Assembly: GCA_013365365.1 (NCBI GenBank)
Contig: JABVXU010000223.1
Coordinates: 23,364-87,363, forward strand
Length of the DNA stretch: 64,000 nucleotides
Reading direction: 5' to 3'
Source: Cruorifilaria tuberocauda
Lineage: Eukaryota > Nematoda > Chromadorea > Rhabditida > Onchocercidae
Shown: positions 47,101-56,700 of the stretch, piece after piece
Layout of the letters: every line of letters begins with the position of its first letter
Numbering within the stretch: the first letter of the stretch is position 1
Translations under genes and position numbers: made by a program
Notes under the pieces: model-generated
Database searches by the model: none
What the model was told of the DNA's origin: nothing
What the model saw: the letters and a program-made list of their open reading frames with translations, nothing else

Positions 47101-50100
47101 AAAAAAAAATAGAACTGATCAACATTATTGACAGTTTTATTATTTTTAGCTCCAGTAAGTTAATTATAGTGACTCCATTAATTATTGCACTGATCTCATT
47201 TTTATTGCGATAAATCCGAAGACAGGTTTAACAAACACAATGAAAAATTCTTGTGCTAGTCAAAATGACTCCTTCAACCACTGATAAGTAAAGACGCAAT
47301 CATCTAATTCTTGTTGACTAATATATAATTCCATACCTTAACTTCCCGTAAACTTTTTCACTCAATTATCATTATAATTTCGGTTGTTCTCATACATTGC
47401 ATTCGGGAATATAACTCATGCTATTTTCTATTTCCACACGGAACAGGAAGTGGTATGAGTAACATTCGGAGTGGTATCATGCCAATGCCCATTAGTCAAT
47501 AGTTCATAAAAACAATTTGGTTTGTAATAAAAGAAATCAGCCACAAAAAACTATGGAAGAAAAATCGATCTGTTGAAAAAACTATGAAGATACTAGCTCT
47601 GTGTACCACATTAATTACGACAAATACTTGATACATTGAAAACCATGCATATTGAGAGGAAAAAATAGAAAGTTAACTAGAAAAAATAATATAAAAATCC
47701 AATTTTGGACTTCACTACTAATTATTTATGAAAAACAAATATTGAAGAAGAGAAAAAGCATAACATCATTCATAATGTCATAAGTCTAGTCTCATGGATA
47801 TTTTGTAATGTGTTCCTCACTTTTTTGTCTTTGTCCTTATCTATCTGCATCTTTCTTCTATTATGGTCCAGCAGCAAACTGAAAGCTCTATGTGGCACCT
47901 TCTTCGTTCTTGGCGTTGTATACAATGTAGCCATTTTCGTGCGGCAAGTTTGATTACTTATATGCAATTGCGGCTTTTTGTGAATAAAATTCCTTGATAC
48001 CTGTAATCTTTCATGTAAAGTTTATCATATTCTTTGTAGCCAAAAATTATTAGACGACTTTTGTTTCAAATACGATAAAGAAAAATGTTTCTCACAGGAT
48101 TTTAATCATAAAGCAGTATTACCTCGCTTAATTAACAAATTATGGTTATTGATAACTTGTATTACACTAAGTAAGAAAGTTGGACTTTTATCCAATTACA
48201 AATAGTACTTGGATAAATTCAAGGCCTTAATGAAGGATGAATTCAAACTCACTCATCCACTTCTGTCTACAAAGTACTTGTTTTTTGAATAGCCATCATA
48301 ATAGAAAATTTTTCCATGTAAGATGCTTATTTCAAATTGCAAATAGCTGAATTTCAACAAGTGCATAAATTTACAAAAAATTGTTACGGGATGTCACGCG
48401 TACCAGAAAAGTGCATAGGAGAAAAAACTAAGTTTTTGAAATGGCTCCTTGCAGTACTTAAAATCGTTGTTTATTCGAAAATTAACAGAAAAGAGTTAAT
48501 AGACGTTATTAAAAAATAATACGCTATAATTTGAAAAATTATTAAGTATCAATAATTCGCCTACTAACAGTCCACCAACTAAATAAACATTTCCGTTCGG
48601 TCCAGACTCTCTGCTTGTTTAAGCAAAGTAGATCTAATAATACTCAACAAACATAATCAGGCTATCATGAAAAATGCTAAGTATAGGTTTACTTAGCATT
48701 ACTGCACGGTGATCCGATTTTTCTAATTATTGCAATACGACTGAAACTCTCGAACAGATTTGTTGTTTAACTTGTTGTTTAACCAAAAGTAAAGTAATAA
48801 TTTTGTTCATCGTTCTTTTCCACCGAAAGAGGTCCATACCGTCGTAAGATCCTTAGCAGAAACAGTAGTAGGCTGTAATTCCTCGAACACCCGATAGCTT
48901 TTAAAAAAGTGTTCGTCGTTTGAATTCTGATTACTAGCATTTGATTGTCGGAACGGTGTACTTGGAGCATGGCCTTCTACAACGGATGCATTTCTACACC
49001 CTGATCTGTAAGCAGCTAAATTAAATTTATTAAAAACATGCAAATTAGAAGACTAAAAAGCATAGTCAATAAGCAGTATCAGGAAGCTTAAGCAGCTTAA
49101 TATCAGCTATTCGTTTTCTTTTTATGAACAGTAGCATATTTCATGTTACATCAGCCTTAAAAAAATTTTTTTTAATGGATATTATAAAATAAAATTAAAA
49201 TTTGAATCAAAGTTTTTCATTAAAAAAACGTGAATTATATAAATTTGAAAAACATTAATAATAGATTTTTAAATCGTAATAAGAAGCATTACTTGGAATA
49301 TATTAAACTCTGAAAATGCAACAAGATGATTTGATATATCAATCAGATAAATTTTATTAATGAGTTGAAAATCGTTTTCATAAAAGAGAGAAGAAATGAA
49401 TGTAAATGATCACAGTTGCTTATTAGGTTTTAAAATAATGATATAAATGACAATTTGTTATACTTCCTGTGGAAGTCACTTAAGTTTCAATAATTTATAA
49501 AAAATGAGAAAAAATTATCCGCAATAATTCCATTTTCGATGGAAAAACAACTGCTTGAAGATGAATCAATTTTTTTCACTTTAAATTAGTCTATATTGTG
49601 GTATGAATGCTAGGGAATTAGAATGAGTCGTTTTATATATTATTCTTGTATTAATATGTTCCCATTGGAAAGGTCGTAGCTTGAAATATGGAAATCATCT
49701 AGACTAATAAGCGAGAGACTTATGAAAACAATTATACGAAAAAGAGACAAAAATATTATTTACAATCATATTATTCATACTGTTCACATTTAACGCTTAG
49801 AAAGTTTTTTCTATATTTTTGTCATTTAAACAAAATGTTGCTGAGAATTACTATAGCATGTCGAAGTCAAAAATTTGCCTGTCAATTCAAATTCTAATTT
49901 GTATTGAATTAAAGCTCCCTTGAACTTAGAGTCGTTTACAGTTTTTTGAAATAGAAATGATTATCAGTCTAACTCCTTTCTTCAGTTCTATTTAGCAGAT
50001 CAAAAAATTAGAAACTTTTTGACTCTGTTGATGTAATGAAACACAACTGAATATTACCTCTCTTGTCCAACAGCTGCTACATGTCTAACATGATCGATAT

Positions 50101-50260
50101 TCACAGACGATGCATTTCGTTCCTTTAACGTGTTGAATAGGGTAAGAAAATTTGCATATTTCTTGATATCAATTCCATCCAAGCAAATCTTATCATTTCC
50201 TTCAACAATATCACCGTAATCATCGCTGCCATTTTTTACATCCTTATATCGATTATGCAT
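14178..50260 (-). CDS. very long coiled-coil protein, unidentified (centrosomal/golgin/rootletin-like in general form)
   Basis: A minus-strand gene of 37 exons with matching phases runs from an ATG at 50260 to a TAG at 14178. It totals 5,610 coding bases (1,869 residues), or 1,929 with the probable exon at 47821-48000. The first ~500 residues are partly non-coiled (Ser/Asn-rich, then a helical segment). From about residue 430 onward it is almost continuous charged heptad-type helix rich in Glu, Lys, Leu and Gln. The tail is a short Pro-rich break (NIPTPPPRKRIG), then a basic helix (RLIVVLRRKLQSM) and six Gln. I see no signal peptide, membrane segment, kinase or motor domain. Proteins of this form usually act as structural scaffolds at centrosomes, ciliary rootlets, the Golgi or nuclear pores, but I recognise none and assign no function. 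Gene structure is strong because nearly all junctions are in phase; weak points are exons 2-5. Exon coordinates are in the three block entries. Confidence 0.85.
14245..17800. other. intron before the last coiled-coil exon
   Basis: AT-rich intron sequence of the coiled-coil gene. It includes an A-rich low-complexity tract at about 15374-15470 made of AAAAAT-, AAAGTT- and AAAAAAT-type units. I see no gene on either strand. Confidence 0.6.
15374..15470. repeat. A-rich low-complexity tract
   Basis: The + strand is nearly only A with scattered G and T, arranged as GTAAAA and AAAAAT units. It lies inside an intron of the minus-strand gene, where it reads as a T-rich tract. Confidence 0.8.
20951..28377 (-). 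other. coiled-coil gene, central exon block (exons 13-30)
   Basis: Exons: 28307-28377, 27845-27980, 27402-27518, 26930-27142, 26695-26841, 26312-26386, 26160-26240, 25815-25909, 25203-25317, 24770-24910, 24311-24400, 23864-24018, 23559-23747, 23378-23411, 23163-23324, 22785-22877, 22430-22579, 20951-22113. All are Glu/Lys/Leu-rich heptad sequence with GT-AG borders and consistent phases. The last, 1,163 bp, is over five times longer than any other and contains the only clear break in the coil here, a mixed segment of about 120 residues (around TRTTQTRMGMEEGRH), before heptads resume. Confidence 0.85.
30038..30090. repeat. two-copy tandem repeat, 27-bp period
   Basis: Two near-identical 26-bp copies of GAAGATTT(G/A)AAAAGTTTCAAAAGTGA sit at 30038-30063 and 30065-30090. 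Confidence 0.75.
33650..33706. repeat. interrupted tandem repeat of GATATAAAGTG
   Basis: Units related to GATATAAAGTG begin at 33650, 33667, 33687 and 33696, with slightly different spacers. This looks like local slippage inside the large intron. Confidence 0.7.
34459..35174. repeat. 38-bp direct duplication 653 bp apart, plus local re-duplication
   Basis: The same 38 bases, starting ATCTACAGTTATC, lie at 34459-34496 and 35112-35149. Next to the second copy, ATCCCTAGCAT...TACAGTTAT occurs at 35103-35123 and again at 35151-35174, so the copy looks inserted or templated between duplicated flanks. Confidence 0.8.
35716..39237 (+). CDS. probable nested gene, unknown function (seven exons)
   Basis: Seven + strand pieces join in one frame inside the coiled-coil gene's intron: 35716-35733 (ATG, MDNENL), 36693-36818, 37646-37681, 38046-38216, 38417-38509, 38710-38845, 39143-39237 (TAG), about 224 codons. 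Most borders are canonical GT-AG with agreeing phases. The acidic N-terminus (NEEKIDEKENANIPEEEV) precedes a mostly helical, Lys/Gln-rich protein with many Trp and Cys, such as CHWIQLAKFNLQ, ILATTWQQIQTKYMEEDG, FSPYCYLCCTLSESPRTLY and IIWIKQIWCKVTRIL. It lacks a signal peptide, membrane segments and any motif I know. Weak points are the tiny first exon and exon 3, where using GAA/GTGACC keeps the frame but a longer reading (to 37738) hits TAA. If those fail, it may be a partial gene or pseudogene. Confidence 0.5.
40977..43719. other. intron of the coiled-coil gene
   Basis: A 2.7 kb AT-rich intron between exons 9 and 10. I see no gene or notable repeat in it. Confidence 0.6.
47821..48000 (-). 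other. probable additional (perhaps alternative) exon of the coiled-coil gene
   Basis: On the minus strand a GATTACAG acceptor at 48001 is followed by exactly 60 open codons and an AAA/GTGAGG donor. It starts and ends in phase 0, matching the phase-0 donor of exon 2 and the phase-0 acceptor of exon 3, so it can be included or skipped without changing frame. The peptide is basic (TPRTKKVPHR, DHNRRKMQIDKDKDKK). Its base composition is more balanced than the surrounding intron. Confidence 0.45.
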
Positions 50261-50288
50261 AACAACGCATTATGTTTTCTTCTTTCAT
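50253..50288 (-). promoter_or_regulatory. short upstream open frame overlapping the coiled-coil start codon
   Basis: Reading the minus strand, a TTTCAG acceptor (a possible trans-splice site) at 50297 is followed by ATG at 50288. That frame encodes 11 codons and stops at 50253, overlapping the proposed start ATG at 50260-50258. Such an arrangement could lower or tune translation of the main frame, which is inference. Confidence 0.4.
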
Positions 50289-50921
50289 TCGAACAACTGA
50301 AATTAGTAATTAGATAGTATAATATTTAAACTTAAGTTTAAAAAAAATATTCATAAAAGAGGAGAGCAAATGAAGTACAAAATTCAATTCATAATGCAGC
50401 TCACTATCTAGAATTATTTATCCACCGCTATAAGAGAAATGATGCAATAGTGCTGTGAAAAGTTAGAGTCCAATGTAGAGTGAACTACTGATAATTAATC
50501 CGATTCAGCTTAAGGAGATGAAAGCTCAATACAACCTGAATACACATAATTCATCCCAATTTACTAAAATAACTCAATTTTTCTAAAAATTCTTTTATCA
50601 GATTTCAACGTACAATCCCACTAATCATATACGACGAACGAACACGTATTACTCTCTTCCCTCACCTCTTCACATTTCCCTATGCCATGAAAGTAGCGTG
50701 AGATCACAATTTTCATGGCAGGCTAACGTGAACAGGCTCATTACAGCACAGGGATGGCAGGTGGTCGAGCTGTTGGTCTCTCCGTAGTAATTAATTCAAT
50801 TTGATTTTCGATTTGACTTTAATCTTTCACTTATCCTTGTTACTTAGTACGCATGCAGGTGATTAGTCGACTCCGATATCCTGGAGTTTTATGATTGCTC
50901 AGTGTTGATATCTATATTGAA
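50261..50921. promoter_or_regulatory. divergent promoter region between the coiled-coil gene and RRP15
   Basis: Only 661 bp separate the two opposite start codons, so both promoters must share this space. The middle (about 50640-50800) is less AT-rich than its flanks. It includes a perfect 9-bp inverted repeat, GCCATGAAA at 50684-50692 and TTTCATGGC at 50711-50719, with an 18-base spacer. No TATA box is certain. Confidence 0.55.
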
Positions 50922-52197
50922 ATGGACCAATTGGACGTGAAAGAAGTATGTTCTGGCGAAAGTTCCTCTTCTTCAAGCGAAGGTAATAATGGTTCCGTTA
51001 ATTGTCAATATATTATTTTATAACTGTTTTAATTTCGATCTCGGTTTTTTCTTTGATTTTATTAATATTGGCGTTATTTCCTTATTGATTTCAGAATCTC
51101 TCGTATCTCAGAGGAGTGAGGATGACCAAAAAATAGTTTACTTTGAAGATGAAAAACAAAAAGTTTGTCATTCCATTAAAATTTTTAAGGATTTAAGATA
51201 TTGTAAGAAATATTAATCAACTTATATGAACTTTGAAAGAAGATAATTAGAGAATAATTTAATAATAATTTTTTGTACTCTGGTTTTCTTTTTCTTATTT
51301 AGAAAGCTTAAGGGGCCAGAATTAAATTTTTCTGATTCGTAGAAAAAGTTGAAACGTACAAAACGTGAATCGCGAGCAGAGCATGCAGCAAAACGTGAAC
51401 GAGATCGAATGGGTATGGTACTGCCAGATCCGGTACAGGATCGAGAGCGGGAGCGCAATTTTGTCCATCTTGCAACGAAGTTCATTTTTCTTTTAAATCA
51501 GTACATTTGGTTTTTCATTATTTTAACTTATTGCATTTAGTATATCCCTAAAAACATTTCTAGTCAGAGAAAATATTATCTTGAAGTAAACAAAAGTGCC
51601 TACAACTCAAGAAATTGTATACAATGTATTTTTCTTTGTCGTTTTTAGCTTATTGCATTGAGTAAAATATGCATTTGGTATAATGTGTGGACCATTCAGA
51701 CGCGTTGAACACATGAGGTATAATGTGCCTTCTTTTGATAGCATATCGTCTATCTGAATTGATTTAAGAAAATATTTGATTATAGAGGTGTTGTCCAACT
51801 ATTTAACGCCGTTGCTGAACGGCAGAAAGAACTGAAGGATGTATTAACAGCAAATGCGACAATTAAGAAGCGCCGATTACGTGATATTTCTACGGAGAAC
51901 TTCAAGAAGAAATTAGCGGTATCAAAAGGAACTAAGGTATCTTATTTCAAATATTTTTTTTCGTTGTTGTAATTCAGATGACAGTAGTTGGAACGTGAAA
52001 TTTGATTTCAGCTAGATCAATGTTTCCTATTAGCTAATTACTCTTATATTTTCATAAATATGAAATATGAAATTCAGAATGGGGTGAGTGGTACGAAAGA
52101 TTGGCTTTCCGATGATCAAGTTACGACTAAATCTGAAACAGAGGACGATTTAGAAACTTCAGGAATAAAGACAGAACCAGAGAGTGATTCGGAATGA
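50922..52197 (+). CDS. rrp15: RRP15-like ribosomal RNA processing protein
   Basis: Five exons join in phase: 50922-50982, 51095-51162, 51343-51479, 51786-51936, 52078-52197 (TGA), 178 residues. The family core is clear where exons 3 and 4 meet: HLATKGVVQLFNAVAERQKE, followed by the basic segment TIKKRRLRDIS and a short SKxxFxxxL-like helix (STENFKKKLAVSKG). Both ends are acidic/Ser-rich (SGESSSSSSE; EDDLETSG...EPESDSE), and exon 3 is basic (KKLKRTKRESRAEHAAKRER), as expected for a nucleolar protein. In yeast and human, RRP15 is needed for pre-60S ribosome assembly and 27S pre-rRNA processing. The nematode form is shorter than yeast or human proteins, mainly through a short N-terminal arm. It is divergent with the coiled-coil gene, 661 bp away. 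The exon 2 donor (AAA/GTTTGT) is weaker than the others, but phases agree. Confidence 0.9.
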
Positions 52198-52280
52198 AAA
52201 GCGATCGTTTTGTTGATTTTCTTGTATGTTTTGCTCAAGTCTGCATCCTGATGACAGTAAATCTGTGAAGAATAAGAGGA

Positions 52281-52286
52281 AATAAA
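52281..52286 (+). other. polyadenylation signal of RRP15
   Basis: A perfect AATAAA occurs 84 bp after the RRP15 stop codon, a usual distance for a short nematode 3' UTR. Confidence 0.65.
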
Positions 52287-52444
52287 GTTTAGGTAGAAAG
52301 AAAACCTTAGCAGTTTACTATTATTTTCATTGGATTTCTAAAATGTCAAGACTTTGTTGTTAATAATTCAAAGGGATATAAAAACTTATATCTTTATTTG
52401 TTTTGCAGTTGTGTAATTTTGCCATACAAGATAATAAACTTCTT

Positions 52445-52741
52445 TCAAGTAGTTGATTTTTGCAGTTTATTTCGTATCCTAATCCGTGGGTATGTACTTG
52501 TATTGGAAACTATACCAACTATAAAAACAAAAATGTTCTGGGAAATTTTTTGCTGGTAGTGTAGGGTCAACGTGCCGAAATATTTCAGTGGATTCATCTG
52601 ATTTTGCACCAAAGCGCTGTGGAACATTATAATCTCCTTATCAAGACTATGCTTCATTCGGATTCGTAAATGGATATAATCAGTCATATTAAGTTCAATC
52701 CTTTTTCGATTGGACTCTACAAAGTTATTTGGAACACCTTG
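52445..52741 (-). CDS. unrecognised open frame, possible small gene or gene remnant
   Basis: The minus strand is open from about 52741, with an ATG at 52687, to a TGA at 52445 (80 codons from the ATG). Its first two thirds look coding: QGVPNNFVESNRKRIELNM, then HLRIRMKHSLDKEIIMFHSA and VQNQMNPLKYFGTLTLHYQQ; the end is more AT-driven. I do not recognise the family. Just upstream a CTTGCAG acceptor at 52802 opens a different frame (LSKQQNLRTTEWSQ) that stops before it, which could mean a frameshifted remnant or a missed intron. It lies on the same strand and about 1 kb downstream of the HtrL-type gene, so an operon-like arrangement is possible. Confidence 0.35.
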   Translation of the reverse strand, partial: QGVPNNFVESNRKRIELNMTDYIHLRIRMKHSLDKEIIMFHSALVQNQMNPLKYFGTLTLHYQQKISQNIFVFIVGIVSNTSTYPRIRIRNKLQKSTT

Positions 52742-53761
52742 TGATTATTGAGACCATTCAGTTGTCCGCAAATTCTGTTGCTTGGAAAGCTTGTTATTCT
52801 GCAAGAAATGCTTTGTGATTAAGACTGAATAAAATTTATTGGACAAAAAAGTGAAAGATTATTTTTATAGGGGCATGAATTGTTTAATTAGTTTAGAAAA
52901 CTTTCGCAATATCATAGAAAATGTGAAATTGGCAGCGCAGTATATATCCCGAATGATTTGACAAATAACAGATGAGATTGGTATTGGAAAAAAAGAGGGC
53001 AGTAAAACATTAAATGCAAATCGATTGATCATTGACTGAATAGAGGCTCTTCTACAATCAAATCTTCAATGTGCAAAAAATGAAGAATAAGGATCTTATT
53101 AAATAATTTCACTGTTTTATTATTATTACTTTACACTGATGTAAATTTAGTTTTTCAATATAAATTTACTGTCTATATTTCGCTGATTTAGTTCTAAGTT
53201 TTCTTATAACGCAAAATTTTAATAATCTCTAGCCATATAGTTGTCTAGATTTCCTGTCATAGTTTAAATCGAAGTTTTTTCAACTTATTTCATTTCCTAT
53301 GTTCAGTCATATTTTTTGTCTCAGTTTTGAAAAATTTGTTTCACTGGTGCTACTATATATGGAACAAACTACAATGCGTCACATAGTTTCAAGAAAGAAA
53401 AAAATTGATCAATCAATAATATCACATATGTTATTACTAACAGCGCCCTAAAACTTTTCAAACTAACAATTAGTTTAACACGTAAAAAAATTGAATTCAC
53501 TTTGATTTAGGTCAATTACTTGTTAAAAAGTTTATAATGTAAATTAAAAATCCCAGAGTATTGTGACGTTATTTTTTCAATGCTAATAGTAAATATTGAA
53601 ACAAGTAAAGAGAGAGAAATCGAAAACTATTCAGGAAAAATTTAAGAGATACCTAATTTGCCTATTTACTAATATTCTTACTGAATCTCTTTTAAATAAG
53701 AAAGCTTAAAATACAACGATTTGCTTATTACAAAAAATAATACAGTGAAGAGAATAGAGAA
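52742..53761. other. AT-rich spacer below the HtrL-type gene
   Basis: This stretch should contain the 3' UTR of the minus-strand HtrL-type gene. I see no further supported exon apart from the open frame noted near its lower edge. Confidence 0.5.
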
Positions 53762-56700
53762 TTAGCTAGGAAATAAATAGAATGCATCGAACCAGTCTCC
53801 ATGGATCACATTAAACAGTGATGGATATCGTTGGATGAGTAATACTAGAGTTGTCTGAAATGACATCTTCCGCACTTAAAAATGATCGATCGGAATGCTT
53901 AACGTGTACTTAAGTTATTCCTTAGAGTTAACAGCGCTTCTCTTTTTGAAACTTCAAGTATATGCGAATTTTTAAATTTTTTAAAGTAAAAGATTTGTGC
54001 GCAAAAAAAAAATTGACATGTTTGAAGTGGAAATGTACGAATTACTATATATTTCAATTTAAAACGTGCAAAAGTGATAATAATTGACAGGATTACCTGA
54101 TCATCGTCCACGTATTTTCTATAAATTAGATCGACGACTAATTGATGACATAATTGATGGAAGCGATTTAACGAATAGATATCACCACCAAGAAAACCAC
54201 CGCTTATCACAGCCCAATTCTTACGATATAAATCAGCAAGTGTATATCGAGATATATTATCATAAAATGGTGTCACCTCAAAGAAGCATGCTACTTATTT
54301 CAAACGAATATTTGTTAGCTTTAAGCACACTGAAATTAAACATCAATTAATTCTACGATCTAAAAAGAATTTAACTGATTCTAATGTCATCATATTATAA
54401 ATTTCCTCTTTCCTGAATCCTGTAGAAACAGCAAAATAGTTCAATGTAATGTTAGAAATCCTTTTTCCTCTCTATTTATTGATTGTAAATTCCAGAATCT
54501 GAATAACTCTCAGATGCATATCTTTCCTTTGGATATTGACTGACATTGAATAAAGAAACTTATACTAGTCATTTGTTCTTTCACTTCCTTGACAGCATAA
54601 TTTAATTCATATTAATTAATTACCGATATCTGTTACAAATGATCTCTTTGACTCGATTAATAATAAAAAGGTTCTTTTTTGCAACAATAACTAATATAGG
54701 TTGTTTTTTGAAGTCATTATTTGGTTTTTAGCAATAACTTCTGATTCGGAAGATGATCATTTATTCATACTAATTCGTAACTCGTCAAATTTAATGAATG
54801 ATAAAATTAAAGGTAAATAAAATTGAATGATACCTTAGTTTTTTTTTTAATTAAGTATTTTGAATTAAATTTCTTACCTTAATGAGAGAAATTTTCCGCC
54901 GTACCAAAGTAGGATTCCAATGAAATGAGGACGGAAATATGGATTGATTGCCGTGCGCATAACCCGCGTCTAACCAGGCAAAAAATTCACTTTTGAATGG
55001 ATTACTTCTCTGGAAGGATTGGAAATGAAATTTTAAGCAATTCTTAATCTTTTCAATTAATCTGACGTTTATGGGAATTCCAAAAGATTTAAGTGAGAAG
55101 AGTAATTGTGTAGTCCAACTAATCAAATTACTATTTAATTAATTTTACATGTAGAATGAAATAAACAAATTGATTTACAAAAATTTGAATGCAAAATTGT
55201 TTTGAGTGATTTACCGAAGCATTGTACAAGAAGTATGACTTTGAATTCACCAATATGTCATACTTGGCACTTTTTGCTTCTGGATGTGAACTCATTGAAC
55301 GATCCCATTGTTGATCCCAACGTTTTCCGCTTCGTTCTTCTTCTATCACTTCCGCTGCCATTTTCAGGTATCGATGAAGGGGAAGTTCAGTTAAAGTAAT
55401 TGGAATTATCTTAAAATTTCGGAAGTATTGCAATTTTTATTGATCTTATAACTTCCGGAAGAAAGCGCATTTGGCATTTTAAGTTGAATGATATTAATCA
55501 AATTATATTTTTAATTAGTTACAAAGATATTATACACTCATTATTTTGTTTTTTCATTTCTTAAAATATATTCTGTAATTCAAAACAGAACTTACTTTAG
55601 TAATGTGCTCTAATCGATGTAATTTCCTTCGAGTGTAAACATGCTTTATGCTTTTCTGATCAACAAAAATGACTAAATTAACTTTTAACTTTAGCAAATT
55701 CTCCATGAAGCTATAATAATTTTCCAGTGGACGACGATACTCCCACCAATCACCTCTTCCGATGTCCAATAAAGCTGTTACTAAAGTAAAACTTGATCTT
55801 CTGACCCTAAAATTACATTTATTAATACTTTTTTAATCATTAGTAAACTTTTCAACAATTGCTTGAAAATTGATTCGTCAGAGGCAAACCTGAAATCAAT
55901 CTGATTTCTGCTAAAATGTTGAAATTTCTAACCTTAAAGTTGCACTTGTAGTCTGTTGAAAAGTTCCTGTTACTTTTAATCGATCCAGTATTTCCTGATT
56001 CTTGGCTTTTTCTTGATGCATTTGTGATGTAGTTTGTAAAACAGGGAAATGGGAATGAGCGGTTATTTTGATGGGTGGTGATGATAAAGGTTGCATATCA
56101 TCAGTTCGCAACTTTGTTTCTACATGTCTTGAGGTTTCCAAAATTTTTTGACCTCAAAAGATCTGAACATTGAAATATAATCTGACCTTGGAATTTAAAA
56201 AAAAATCCAAATATTAAGAGATCAAGTTGAAAATGTATTAATGATGCAATCAATATCAATTAATTTTTTGGTAAATCAAAATTCTTTTGAATGCTCGACA
56301 ATTGCAATTTGATAGGAAGTGGAAATACGGTGCGAATACTGATAAGAGTAGAGATGATAAAAACGTCGACGATGCAAATGATTCTAACACTAACCATAAT
56401 AGATCATGAATGATCATGAAATTTGTAGTAAAGTTGTGACTGTGAAAATGATAATGATAAAGTGAAGAGTTTTGTAGTTGCTAACGAAGTAATACTTACA
56501 TACTGTTACTTTATTGATGTAATCTGTAAGGTCTCTTATTACTGAAATAGTACATCCTGATTATTGGAAACATTTGTTACGCTTAGAGTAATAGCAGTGA
56601 TAGCAGTAGTAGGGATATAATTGTACCTGTAATAGAGGATATTATCGTTTCTGGTGGTTTTGTTGTTATTGTAGTTAGCGTCATTATTGATGCTGCTGTT

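Larger units (their letters stand above)
40075..50260 (-). other. coiled-coil gene, N-terminal exon block (exons 1-12)
   Basis: Exons on the minus strand: 50058-50260, 48840-49005, (optional 47821-48000), 46117-46223, 45152-45319, 44953-45031, 44708-44776, 44293-44398, 44018-44100, 43720-43917, 40872-40976, 40548-40652, 40075-40155. Exons 1-5 encode low-complexity, Ser/Asn-containing sequence without heptads. Exons 7-9 (LSRKLAKTERIAQLL; VDIIDHLKLLLPNDQFRDEA; NLRKCCERLVEYARKHPP) look like a compact helical region. Coiled coil begins in exons 11-12. Junctions from exon 6 on are canonical; those around exons 2-5 need alternative or weak sites. Confidence 0.75.
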
